Positions 6,169 to 13,195 of a DNA stretch of 13,441 nt are shown piece by piece. The notes below the pieces were generated by a model that saw nothing but the letters and a program-made list of their open reading frames with translations, was not told the origin of the DNA and made no database searches. A program made the translations under genes and the position numbers. Source of the DNA: JAWWPY01 sp964412845 (GTDB lineage: Bacteria; Actinomycetota; Actinomycetes; Streptosporangiales; Streptosporangiaceae); NCBI GenBank assembly GCA_964412845.1, contig CAYPQM010000172.1, positions 1-13,441 on the forward strand, written 5' to 3'. The stretch's first letter is position 1. Every line of letters begins with the position of its first letter.

Positions 6169-7233
6169 GTGCCCGCGAGGGCCCGAGCCTGGAGCCGCTC
6201 CCTGAATGCCACCGCCCTCCTCCTGATCTTCGTCGCCGCCATCGCGCATGCCAGCTGGAACCTGTTCAGCAAGCAGGCGTCAGTGTCCGGCGCCGCCTCC
6301 TTCGTCTGGCTGATGTCCGCTGTGGCCACCGTCGGCTACCTCCCGGTGCTGGCCGCGACCGTGATCGCGAGCCCACCGCACCTGACCGCGCTGGCCTGGG
6401 TCTTCATGGCCGGAACCGGCCTGCTCCAAACGGGCTACTTCCTGTTCCTGCAGACCGGTTACCGGCTGGGTGACCTGTCCCTGGTCTACCCGGTCGGCCG
6501 CGGCACCGGCGCCTTGCTGGCCGCCCTGGCCGGGATCACCCTGCTCGGCGAGCGTCCCGGCCCGGCCGGGCTGGCCGGGATCCTGCTTATCGTCGGCGGC
6601 CTGGTCATCCTCGGCATCCCGGCATCCGGCGGCCCAGGCCCAGGCCCAGGCCTTGGCCTGGGCCGCAAGGCAACCGGGACCGAGGTGGCGGCCACTGGCA
6701 CGCCCGCCACCAGCACGCCCACCGCCAGGACAGCAACTACCAGCACGGCCGCCACCAGCACGGTCACCAGCACAGGGGCTACCGCCGACACGACCCCGGC
6801 CACGGCGGTGACCGCCAAGGCGATCATGTTCGCCTTGATCACCGGCCTGTTCATCGCGGCTTACACGCTGTGGGACAAGTATGCGGTCAGCACGCTCAAC
6901 GTCCCGCCGCTGGTCCAGGGATACGCTTCCCTGCCGGTGATGGTCCTGACCATCGCGCCGTTCGCGCTGCGCGACCGGGGCCGGACAGCCCGGGTGTGGG
7001 CCAGCTACCGGCGTCAGGTTCTCGGCGCGGCCGTGCTGTCGCCGCTGGCCTACATCCTGGTGCTCATCGCGCTGAGCTTCACCGCGGTCAGCGCGGTCGC
7101 TCCGGCCCGCGAGGTCAGCGTCCTGCTCGGCGTGCTGCTCGGCCGCAGGCTGCTCGGCGAGGGCAGCCTGGCCCGCCGCCTCACCGCCGCAGCGACGATC
7201 GCCGCCGGCATCATCTGCATCGCGGTGGGCTAG
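6169..7233 (+). CDS. EamA/DMT-family transporter with Thr/Ala-rich central insert
   Basis: This 354-residue inner-membrane protein has the two-repeat EamA (drug/metabolite transporter) layout with about ten predicted helices. Five lie in residues 14-151, including the conserved LSLVYPVGRGTGALLAALAG segment, and five lie in about 220-354, ending in APAREVSVLLGVLLGRRLLG and a last helix. The two halves are separated by an unusual loop of about 65 residues: a Gly-Pro repeat, then a Thr/Ala/Ser-rich stretch. GTG at 6169 places about a dozen basic residues before helix 1 and has GAGGG about 11 bases upstream. Start confidence is moderate, as the frame extends to 6013. It lies 195 bases after the nitrilase on the same strand, so it may export a product or substrate of that pathway. 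The cargo is not readable. Confidence 0.88.
   Translation: MPARARAWSRSLNATALLLIFVAAIAHASWNLFSKQASVSGAASFVWLMSAVATVGYLPVLAATVIASPPHLTALAWVFMAGTGLLQTGYFLFLQTGYRLGDLSLVYPVGRGTGALLAALAGITLLGERPGPAGLAGILLIVGGLVILGIPASGGPGPGPGLGLGRKATGTEVAATGTPATSTPTARTATTSTAATSTVTSTGATADTTPATAVTAKAIMFALITGLFIAAYTLWDKYAVSTLNVPPLVQGYASLPVMVLTIAPFALRDRGRTARVWASYRRQVLGAAVLSPLAYILVLIALSFTAVSAVAPAREVSVLLGVLLGRRLLGEGSLARRLTAAATIAAGIICIAVG
6631..6820 (+). repeat. Low-complexity repeat tract inside the transporter gene
   Basis: The tract begins with three exact GGCCCA hexamers (6631-6648), which encode Gly-Pro repeats. It continues to about 6820 with degenerate units related to GCCACCAGCACG, encoding a Thr/Ala/Ser-rich linker. 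It keeps the reading frame and falls exactly between the two EamA repeats, so it should sit in the loop joining helices 5 and 6. It looks like slippage-driven expansion. Confidence 0.8.
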
Positions 7234-7278
7234 CCACCCGAGTCCATGGACGGAATGTGTTACGGGCCCAGCGGTTGT

Positions 7279-7382
7279 CGTCCACGGACTGGAACCCGGC
7301 CGGGGCTGGTCACGGCGGCGCCGCAGTTCGTGGACGCCCGCTGCCGTCGGCCTGCCGGCCTGCACCTAGCGCCCACGAACTG
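7279..7382. terminator. Three-armed inverted repeat between convergent genes
   Basis: Arm A (7279-7291) and arm B (7324-7336) are a 13-base inverted repeat with one mismatch. Arm B also pairs perfectly over nine bases with arm C (7374-7382). The repeats lie between the ends of the convergent transporter and hemL genes, where a bidirectional terminator would be expected. There is no T-tract, which is common in high-GC actinomycetes but keeps confidence low. Confidence 0.4.
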
Positions 7383-7400
7383 GGTGCTCGCGGACCTGGG

Positions 7401-8699
7401 TCAGCCGAGTGCGACCGCTGCGGAGTGCGCGGCCCGGGGCAGTGCGCCGGCGATCCGTTCCACTGCCTCGTCGTCGTGCGCACCGGACACGAACCAGGCT
7501 TCGTAGGGCGACGGCGGCAGGTAGACGCCGCCGTCCAGCATGGCGTGGAAAAACGCGGAGTAGGCGACGCCGGACTGGCCGCGGGCCTCACCGAAGTCGC
7601 GTACCGCCTGGTCGTTGCCGAGGAACACGGAGAACAGGTTGCCCGCCTGCTGCAGCCGGAAGGGCACCCCGCTGGCGGTCAGCGCGTCCGCCGCCAGCTT
7701 GGCGATGGTGTCGGCGACCTCGTCGAGCCGGGAGTAGACCTCCGGCGTGCAGGCTCGCAGCGTCGCCAGCCCCGCTGCGGTGGCGAGCGGGTTACCTGAC
7801 AGGGTGCCTGCCTGGTACACCGGCCCGGTGGGGGCCAGCTGGTCCATGATCTCGGCCCGGCCGCCGAACGCCGCGGCAGGCAGCCCGCCGCCCATGACCT
7901 TCCCGAACGTCGTCAGGTCGCCAGCTACGCCCTCCCGGCCGTACCAGCCGGCGGCGGTGACCCGGAATCCGGTGAGCACCTCGTCCATGACCAGCAAGGC
8001 GCCGTTCTCGCGGCAGATTTCGGCCAGCATCTCGTTGAAGCTGCCGGTCGGCGGCACCACACCCATGTTGGCCGGGCATGCTTCGGTGATCAGGCAGGCG
8101 ATACGCGAGCCGTGGTCCACGAAGGCCTGGCGGACCGCCAGGGCGTCGTTGTACGGGAGCACGACCGTGTCCGCCGCCGACGCTCCGGTGACCCCCGGCG
8201 AGTCAGGGAGCGCGAAAGTGGCGACGCCTGACCCGGCTGCGGCCAGCAACGCGTCCACATGGCCGTGGTAGCAGCCGGCGAACTTCACCACGATCCGGCG
8301 TCCGGTGAATGCCCGGGCCAGCCGCACGGCCGACATCGTCGCCTCGGTGCCGGAGCTGACCAGGCGGACCTTCTCCACCGGGGTCCGGGCCACGATCTCC
8401 TCGGCGAGTTCGACCTCACCTGGGGTGGCGGTGCCGAATGACGTTCCCCTGGCGGCCGCCTGCGTCACCGCCTCCGTTACCTCCGGGTGGGCGTGCCCCA
8501 GGATCATCGGCCCCCATGAGCAGACCAGGTCCACGAACCGCCGGCCGTCCACGTCGGTCAGGTAGGGACCTTGGCCCGATGCCATGAAGACCGGCACCCC
8601 GCCGACCGCGCCGAACGCGCGCACCGGGGAGTTGACCCCGCCCGGCATGACGGCGGTGGCGCGGCTGAAGAGCTCGCCCGATCGCACCGCCCTGCTCAC
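7401..8699 (-). CDS. hemL: Glutamate-1-semialdehyde 2,1-aminomutase
   Basis: This PLP-dependent enzyme (432 residues, normal length) converts glutamate-1-semialdehyde to 5-aminolevulinate, the last step of the C5 route started by HemA. The N-terminal PGGVNSPVRAF signature, the SSGTEATMSAVRLARA cofactor-binding region, the MDEVLTGFR aspartate strand and TTFGKVMGGGLP, with the cofactor lysine Lys267, are all present. The start is GTG at 8699, whose GTGA overlaps the stop of the upstream primase/polymerase-like gene, implying translational coupling. In this organism the downstream side is a convergent EamA transporter rather than the phosphatase found in mycobacteria. One small oddity is that the segment usually read as EPV-A-G-N-M-G is EACPANMG here. 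Confidence 0.97.
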   Translation of the reverse strand: MSRAVRSGELFSRATAVMPGGVNSPVRAFGAVGGVPVFMASGQGPYLTDVDGRRFVDLVCSWGPMILGHAHPEVTEAVTQAAARGTSFGTATPGEVELAEEIVARTPVEKVRLVSSGTEATMSAVRLARAFTGRRIVVKFAGCYHGHVDALLAAAGSGVATFALPDSPGVTGASAADTVVLPYNDALAVRQAFVDHGSRIACLITEACPANMGVVPPTGSFNEMLAEICRENGALLVMDEVLTGFRVTAAGWYGREGVAGDLTTFGKVMGGGLPAAAFGGRAEIMDQLAPTGPVYQAGTLSGNPLATAAGLATLRACTPEVYSRLDEVADTIAKLAADALTASGVPFRLQQAGNLFSVFLGNDQAVRDFGEARGQSGVAYSAFFHAMLDGGVYLPPSPYEAWFVSGAHDDEAVERIAGALPRAAHSAAVALG

Positions 8700-9412
8700 C
8701 CGCTCACCTCGTCGCAGGCGTCGGCCAGGAACTCCAGCATGCGCACGGGGTCGGGCAGCGGGTCAGCGACCGGCGGCCGGAGCCAGCGGGCACCGGCGGT
8801 GGCGTCCTTGGATGGCGGGGCAACCACGTAGCTGTTCCGGCAGTGCCAGCGGAGGCTCACCACCTGCGCCACGTTCTCCGGCTCGCAGTCCAGCTGACAC
8901 GACCACCATTCACCCTCGTCCTGTGGGGCGCCACGGGTCGTGACGAAGAAGAGCGCCCGGCCACCCACGCCCGCCGCGACCGGCCCGGGGGTGATTCCGG
9001 CCCGCAGCATCATCCGCAGTGCGACGGTCCCGGCTTCGGCGGGGACATCCAGTACATCGAAGACCCGCCCGGTGGCCAGGATCACGTTCGCGTCCGGCCG
9101 TTCCAGCCAGTACCGTCCGGCTTCGACCGGATCGCAGGTGGCCTCGATCTGCCAGGCCGCCGAGACGGGATGTGCGCCCGGCGCGGGGCAGCCCACCCGG
9201 TCGCAGGAGCAGGCCCGGCCGGTGCCCCGGTCGCGCGGAGATGCGGAGGAAAGGAAGGACCGGCTGCGCTGCGCGGCTGACGGGCCAGCATTGTCGGCCA
9301 TCGCATGGGCGCCCGCGCAGACCGGCCAGCCCATCGCCGCGTACCTGACGGCGGCAGCGGCCAGCTTCCCTGCGTCCCTGCGTCGGCTCCGACGCAGCAC
9401 CGGTGCGACCAT
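8696..9412 (-). CDS. Small primase/polymerase-like protein (Prim-Pol N-terminal domain family)
   Basis: This 238-residue protein resembles the stand-alone 'bifunctional DNA primase/polymerase' N-terminal domain proteins common beside actinobacterial hemL. Visible features are AVRYAAMGWPVCAGAHA (about 21-37), a Cys/His cluster CSCDRVGCPAPGAHP (68-82) like that of Prim-Pol proteins, NVILATGRVFDVLDVP (109-124), GGRALFFVTTRG, WWSCQLDCEP, and WHCRNSYVVAPPS (189-201). The position where active enzymes carry the metal-binding acid pair reads D-V-P (122-124), so the second acid appears to be missing. It is a whole protein, with no helicase domain. ATG at 9412 has GAGAGGAG just upstream. The stop overlaps the hemL start as GTGA. 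Polymerase activity is doubtful. A nucleotide-binding or regulatory role near heme genes is only a guess. Confidence 0.8.
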   Translation of the reverse strand: MVAPVLRRSRRRDAGKLAAAAVRYAAMGWPVCAGAHAMADNAGPSAAQRSRSFLSSASPRDRGTGRACSCDRVGCPAPGAHPVSAAWQIEATCDPVEAGRYWLERPDANVILATGRVFDVLDVPAEAGTVALRMMLRAGITPGPVAAGVGGRALFFVTTRGAPQDEGEWWSCQLDCEPENVAQVVSLRWHCRNSYVVAPPSKDATAGARWLRPPVADPLPDPVRMLEFLADACDEVSG

Positions 9413-9565
9413 CTGCTCCTCTCCCGCCAGGTCCCTCTCGATCGATGATGCCCGGTGACCGGCCTGCCCCGCAGGCCGCCCCCCCAGGTGAGGCCTACAC
9501 GTTGCATAACAGAGACGGGCAGGTAACCCTGTCCCCGAGGCGACATGGCGGCGTGCGGACGCCCC
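9413..9565 (-). promoter_or_regulatory. hemB / prim-pol-like gap with three hairpins
   Basis: This 153-base gap lies after the hemB stop and before the next minus-strand gene. It carries a perfect stem of eight pairs with a three-base loop at 9460-9478, a stem of seven pairs with one bulge at 9517-9535, and a stem of five pairs with a GCGG loop at 9550-9563, just after the hemB stop. They could terminate hemB transcription or structure the leader of the downstream gene. A promoter for the prim-pol-like/hemL pair probably lies here, but no -10/-35 pair is convincing. Confidence 0.4.
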
Positions 9566-10576
9566 TTAGCCCAGGCGGCGGGCCGCCTCGGCGGACCAGT
9601 ACGTGAGGATGATGCTCGCGCCGGCCCGGCGGATCGCGGTCAGTGTTTCCATGATCACCCGGTCCCGGTCCAGCCAGCCGTTGGCCGCCGCGGCCTCGGC
9701 CATCGCGTACTCGCCACTGACCTGATACGCGGCCACCGGCACCGGCACGGCGGCGGCGACCTGATGCACGATGTCCAGGTACGGGAGGGCGGGCTTGACC
9801 ATCACGATGTCAGCGCCCTCGGCCAGGTCGAGAAGCACCTCCCGCAGCGCATCACCAGACTGCGGATCCTGCTGGTAGGACGCCCGGTCACCGAACCGGG
9901 GCGCGCACTCGGCCGCCTCACGGAACGGCCCGTAGAAGGCCGAGGCGTATTTCGCCGAGTAGGCGCAGATCGCCACCTCATCGTGGCCGCTGCCGTCGAG
10001 GGCGGCCCGGATCGCGGCGACCTGCCCGTCCATCATGCCGCTGGGCGCCACCACATGAGCTCCCGCCGCCGCCTGGGCGACCGCGATCGACCCGTACCGC
10101 TCCAGGGTCGCGTCGTTGTCCACCTCACCTGAGTCGGTGAGCAGGCCACAGTGGCCGTGATCGGTGTATTCGTCCAGGCACAGGTCCGCCATGAGCACTG
10201 TGGCGCCGCCCACCTCGGCGGACAGATCACGCAGCGCCAGCGCGAGAATCCCGGCCGGGTCGTCGGCCGCCGAGCCGCGCGCGTCCTTAGCCGCGGGGAC
10301 ACCGAACAGCATGAGGCCCCCCACGCCGGCATCCACCGCCTCAGCGGCAGCTTTGCGCAGGCTGTCCCTGGTGTGCTGGACCACGCCCGGCATGGATGAC
10401 ACCGGTTGCGGCTCGCTGATCCCCTCCTTGACGAAGAGGGGCAGCACCAGATCGGACGGCTGGACGCTGGTCTGCGCGACCAGGCGGCGCATCGCGGGGG
10501 TGCGGCGCAGCCTGCGGGGCCGCGATGCGGGGTACTGGGCTCCGAGATACTGGGCTGCGGGGTACTGCGCGGTCAC
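9566..10576 (-). CDS. hemB: Delta-aminolevulinic acid dehydratase (porphobilinogen synthase)
   Basis: HemB condenses two 5-aminolevulinate molecules to porphobilinogen. The protein is 336 residues. Schiff-base lysines are Lys209 in CAYSAKYASAFYGPFR and Lys261 in DIVMVKPALPYLD. The metal segment DLCLDEYTDHGHCG carries Cys133, Asp135 and Cys143, a mixed Cys-Asp-Cys set rather than the all-Cys zinc site or the all-Asp magnesium type. The start is GTG at 10576, with AAGGAGG about four bases upstream. The upstream open frame overlaps hemD and is rejected. The first 17 residues are an odd threefold AQY repeat before the conserved RPRRLRRTPAMRRL. The gene starts 16 bases after the hemD stop, so it belongs to the hemACDB transcript. 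Confidence 0.97.
   Translation of the reverse strand: MTAQYPAAQYLGAQYPASRPRRLRRTPAMRRLVAQTSVQPSDLVLPLFVKEGISEPQPVSSMPGVVQHTRDSLRKAAAEAVDAGVGGLMLFGVPAAKDARGSAADDPAGILALALRDLSAEVGGATVLMADLCLDEYTDHGHCGLLTDSGEVDNDATLERYGSIAVAQAAAGAHVVAPSGMMDGQVAAIRAALDGSGHDEVAICAYSAKYASAFYGPFREAAECAPRFGDRASYQQDPQSGDALREVLLDLAEGADIVMVKPALPYLDIVHQVAAAVPVPVAAYQVSGEYAMAEAAAANGWLDRDRVIMETLTAIRRAGASIILTYWSAEAARRLG
10527..10571 (-). repeat. Three 15-bp tandem repeats at the start of hemB
   Basis: Three adjacent 15-base units (10527-10541, 10542-10556, 10557-10571) share a core of GGTACTG or GATACTG on the plus strand and encode AQYPA, AQYLG, AQYPA. The unit length is a multiple of three, so gain or loss keeps the frame. 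They lie entirely in the nonconserved N-terminal extension. Confidence 0.85.
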
Positions 10577-10592
10577 TGAGCCTCCTTGCGGG

Positions 10593-12254
10593 TCATCGCA
10601 AGCGGCGCCGGGCCCCGCGGCGGCGCTCGCTCGGCTTTCGCACGGGCTCGCCCGCGGCGATTGCCGCGTCACGGATGCCCGCCCCATACTCGGCCAGCGC
10701 GTCTACCAGCGCCGTCGCCGAAGGTTTCGGTGCTGTCACGTCCACCCGCAGCCCGAACTCGGCCGCGGTCCGCGCGGTCTGCGGCCCGATCACGGCGATC
10801 ACCGTGACCGCGTGCGGCTTCCCCGCGATGCCGATCAGGTTCCGCACGGTGGATGACGAGGTGAACAGGACCGCGTCGAATCCGCCGCCCTTGATCGCCT
10901 CGCGAATGGGCGCGGGTGGTGGCGCGGCCCGGACCGTCCGGTACGCGGTCACGTCCTCAGCCTCCCAGCCGAGATCGGTGAGCCTGGCGACCAGCGTCTC
11001 CGTCGCGATATCGGCCCGGGGCAGCAGCACCCGGTTGATCGGGTCGAGCACGTCATCGTAGGGCGGCCAGACCTCGGCCAGGCCCTCGCCCGACTGCTCC
11101 CCCTCGGGAATCAGGTCCGGCTTGATGCCGAAGTCGCGCAGGGCCCCCGCGGTCTGCTCGCCCACCGCGGCGACCTTGACCCCGGCGAACGCGCGGGCGT
11201 CCAGGCCGTACTCCTCAAGCTTCTCGCGCACGGCGCGGACCGCGTTGACCGAGGTGAAAGCAACCCATTGGTACCGCCCGGTGACCAGGCCCTTGACCGC
11301 ACGCTCCATCTGCTGCGGGGTACGCGGCGGCTCGACCGCGATCGTCGGTACCTCTTCCGGCACCGCGCCGTGGGCCTGCAGCCGCTCCGAAACCGAAGCT
11401 GCCTGCTCCTTGGTCCGGGGCACCAGCACCCGCCAGCCGAACAGCGGTTTCGTCTCGAACCAGGAAAGGTCACGGTGCGCCGCGGCGGCCGCCCCCACCA
11501 CGCCCACGGCGGGCCCCTGCTCCATGAGCAGGCTGACGCCGGCTGCCTTGAGGTCCGCCGACACCGACCCGAGCGCGCAGGCGACAGTCAGCTGATCGGT
11601 GGTGGTGCCGTTCCAGGTGATGGTGAACGGCGTGGTATCCGGCCAGCCTGCCGCGACCAGCAGCTTGGCGAGATCGACCGGGCCTGCTTCCACGCCGAGG
11701 ATCACCAGGCTGCCCGATGGCGCAACGTCCGCCGACAGCCGGCCGACGTCGGATGCGTGCACGATCCGCACATCAGCACTCGTATCGGAAGTCAGCGGGA
11801 TGCCCGCATAGGCGGGCACGGCGGTGGCCGCAGGCACACCGGGCACGACCTCGTAGCGGGCTCCCGCCTTCATGCAGGCCGCGACATCGCTGGCCGCCCG
11901 GCCGAAAATGAACGGATCGCCCTCGTACAGCCGGACCACCAACTGACCCGCCTTCGCCGCCCGCACCAGCATCCGCGGGTCCTGCTCGGGGCCGGTCGAG
12001 TCCGAGACCACCGCCTCGGCGCCCAGCAGGTGATGCAGCCGGCCGGTCAGCTCCGGGCTGCCCACGACGAGATCCGCCTGGGCGAGAAGCTCCGCGGCGC
12101 GGATCGTCAGCAGCCCTTCATTCCCGGGTCCCGCGCCCACGAAGGCAACGAGGCCCGACTTTGCTGCTGCGGTCCGGCCGGCCTTCCCCGGCGGCTGCGC
12201 CGCCGGGGAGGTCTGCGCCGCCGCGGGCTTCTTCGTTGTTGATCCCAGACTCAC
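10593..12254 (-). CDS. hemD: Fused uroporphyrinogen-III C-methyltransferase-like / uroporphyrinogen-III synthase
   Basis: This is a 553-residue two-domain protein. Residues about 34-265 are a SUMT/CobA-like methyltransferase domain (FVGAGPGNEGLLTIRAAELL, LYEGDPFIFGRA, VVPGVPAATAVPAYAGIPLT, WNGTTTDQLTV). Residues about 270-525 are the HemD domain that cyclises hydroxymethylbilane with ring-D inversion (LFGWRVLVPRTKEQA, WVAFTSVNAV, VAAVGEQTAGAL, AVLFTSSSTVRNL, VAVIGPQTA-like segment). Several usual SUMT residues are changed, so methylation may be lost. The true start is GTG at 12254, whose GTGA overlaps the hemC stop. The open frame upstream of it only shadows hemC. The first 33 residues are Ala/Lys/Pro-rich, and the C-terminal tail is very basic (SERRRGARRRLR). 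Mycobacterial hemD has the same fused layout. Confidence 0.94.
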   Translation of the reverse strand: MSLGSTTKKPAAAQTSPAAQPPGKAGRTAAAKSGLVAFVGAGPGNEGLLTIRAAELLAQADLVVGSPELTGRLHHLLGAEAVVSDSTGPEQDPRMLVRAAKAGQLVVRLYEGDPFIFGRAASDVAACMKAGARYEVVPGVPAATAVPAYAGIPLTSDTSADVRIVHASDVGRLSADVAPSGSLVILGVEAGPVDLAKLLVAAGWPDTTPFTITWNGTTTDQLTVACALGSVSADLKAAGVSLLMEQGPAVGVVGAAAAAHRDLSWFETKPLFGWRVLVPRTKEQAASVSERLQAHGAVPEEVPTIAVEPPRTPQQMERAVKGLVTGRYQWVAFTSVNAVRAVREKLEEYGLDARAFAGVKVAAVGEQTAGALRDFGIKPDLIPEGEQSGEGLAEVWPPYDDVLDPINRVLLPRADIATETLVARLTDLGWEAEDVTAYRTVRAAPPPAPIREAIKGGGFDAVLFTSSSTVRNLIGIAGKPHAVTVIAVIGPQTARTAAEFGLRVDVTAPKPSATALVDALAEYGAGIRDAAIAAGEPVRKPSERRRGARRRLR

Positions 12255-13195
12255 CGTGTATCGTCCCCGCCGCTCATATCTTCCGAAGACATCGCCATGT
12301 ACTTCCCTGCGCCTCGGCGCAGGAGTTCCGCTGCGACCTGGCCGCCCAGGCGGTCCGCCTCGCTCGCCGGGGCGCCCGCGCTCGCCCGCACCGCCGATCC
12401 CCCGCCGGCTTCCGCGACAACCGCTCTCAACTGCAGCATCTCCGTTCCGGCAGCATACGCGCCCACCGGGGCGCTGCACCCCGCCTGAAGCGCGGCGAGC
12501 ACACTCCGTTCCGCGATCACGGCCGCACGGCTCGCCGGGTCATCCATGCAGGCCAGCAGCTGCAGCAGATCCGGATCCCGGTCCAGGCACTCGGCGGCGA
12601 GCGCCCCCTGGCCGGGAGCAGGCATCATCTCGTCGGGCTCGAACACCTGGGTAACCACGTCGAGCCGGCCGATCCGGGCCAGCCCCGCGTAAGCCAGCAG
12701 CACGGCGTCGAGCTCACCGGACTGCACCTTGCCCAGGCGGGTTCCGGCGTTCCCGCGAACCGCAACCGGGCGGATATCCGGGCGCAGCAACAGCAACTGG
12801 GCGGCCCGGCGCGGCGAGCCGGTGCCGATCCGCGCGCCGGGTGGCAGATCCGCCAGCTTCGCGCCCTCCCGCCCCACCAGCGCGTCCCTGGGGTCTTCCC
12901 GGGGCGGGACCGCGGCGAGCACAATGCCGGGCATGGGGCCGACGGGCAGGTCCTTGAGCGAGTGGACGGCGAAGTCGACCTCACCGGCCAGCAGGCTCTC
13001 CCGCAGGGCGCTGACGAACACCCCGGTACCGCCGATCTGGGCCAGTTCCGCCCGCGTGACATCGCCGAACGTGGTCAGCCCCACCAGTTCGACGCTGATC
13101 CCGGTCCGCTCGGTAATAAGGCTCGCCACCCGGCCGGACTGGGCCATGGCCATCGGGCTCTTGCGGGTACCGAGCCGGAGCACACGGGCGCTCAC
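12251..13195 (-). CDS. hemC: Hydroxymethylbilane synthase (porphobilinogen deaminase)
   Basis: HemC polymerises four porphobilinogen units into the linear tetrapyrrole hydroxymethylbilane. The 314-residue length is normal. Key parts are RLGTRKSPMAMAQS at the N-terminus, FAVHSLKDLP with catalytic Asp82, GTGSPRRAAQ and RGNAGTRLGKV, which contribute the basic substrate-binding residues, PAPGQGALAAE, and QAGCSAPVGAYA, where Cys240 should carry the dipyrromethane cofactor. The start is GTG at 13195, overlapping the hemA stop as GTGA. The stop overlaps the hemD start in the same way. The product feeds HemD directly, which fits the coupled order. Confidence 0.97.
   Translation of the reverse strand: MSARVLRLGTRKSPMAMAQSGRVASLITERTGISVELVGLTTFGDVTRAELAQIGGTGVFVSALRESLLAGEVDFAVHSLKDLPVGPMPGIVLAAVPPREDPRDALVGREGAKLADLPPGARIGTGSPRRAAQLLLLRPDIRPVAVRGNAGTRLGKVQSGELDAVLLAYAGLARIGRLDVVTQVFEPDEMMPAPGQGALAAECLDRDPDLLQLLACMDDPASRAAVIAERSVLAALQAGCSAPVGAYAAGTEMLQLRAVVAEAGGGSAVRASAGAPASEADRLGGQVAAELLRRGAGKYMAMSSEDMSGGDDTR

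Noticed and set aside
6631..6652. GGCCCA repeats as a CRISPR or mobile-element signature
   Set aside because: The units are six bases, contiguous, without spacers, and lie in frame inside a gene, so they are a simple slippage repeat.
6280..7365. Minus-strand open frames opposite the EamA gene, including a Val/Ala-rich hydrophobic stretch at 6486-6854
   Set aside because: The hydrophobic look is simply the antisense of the Thr/Ala repeat tract. The plus strand has ten ordered membrane helices of a known family.
11268..12242. Plus-strand open frame of 324 codons across hemD
   Set aside because: It is antisense to the SUMT/HemD coding sequence and shows no recognisable domain.
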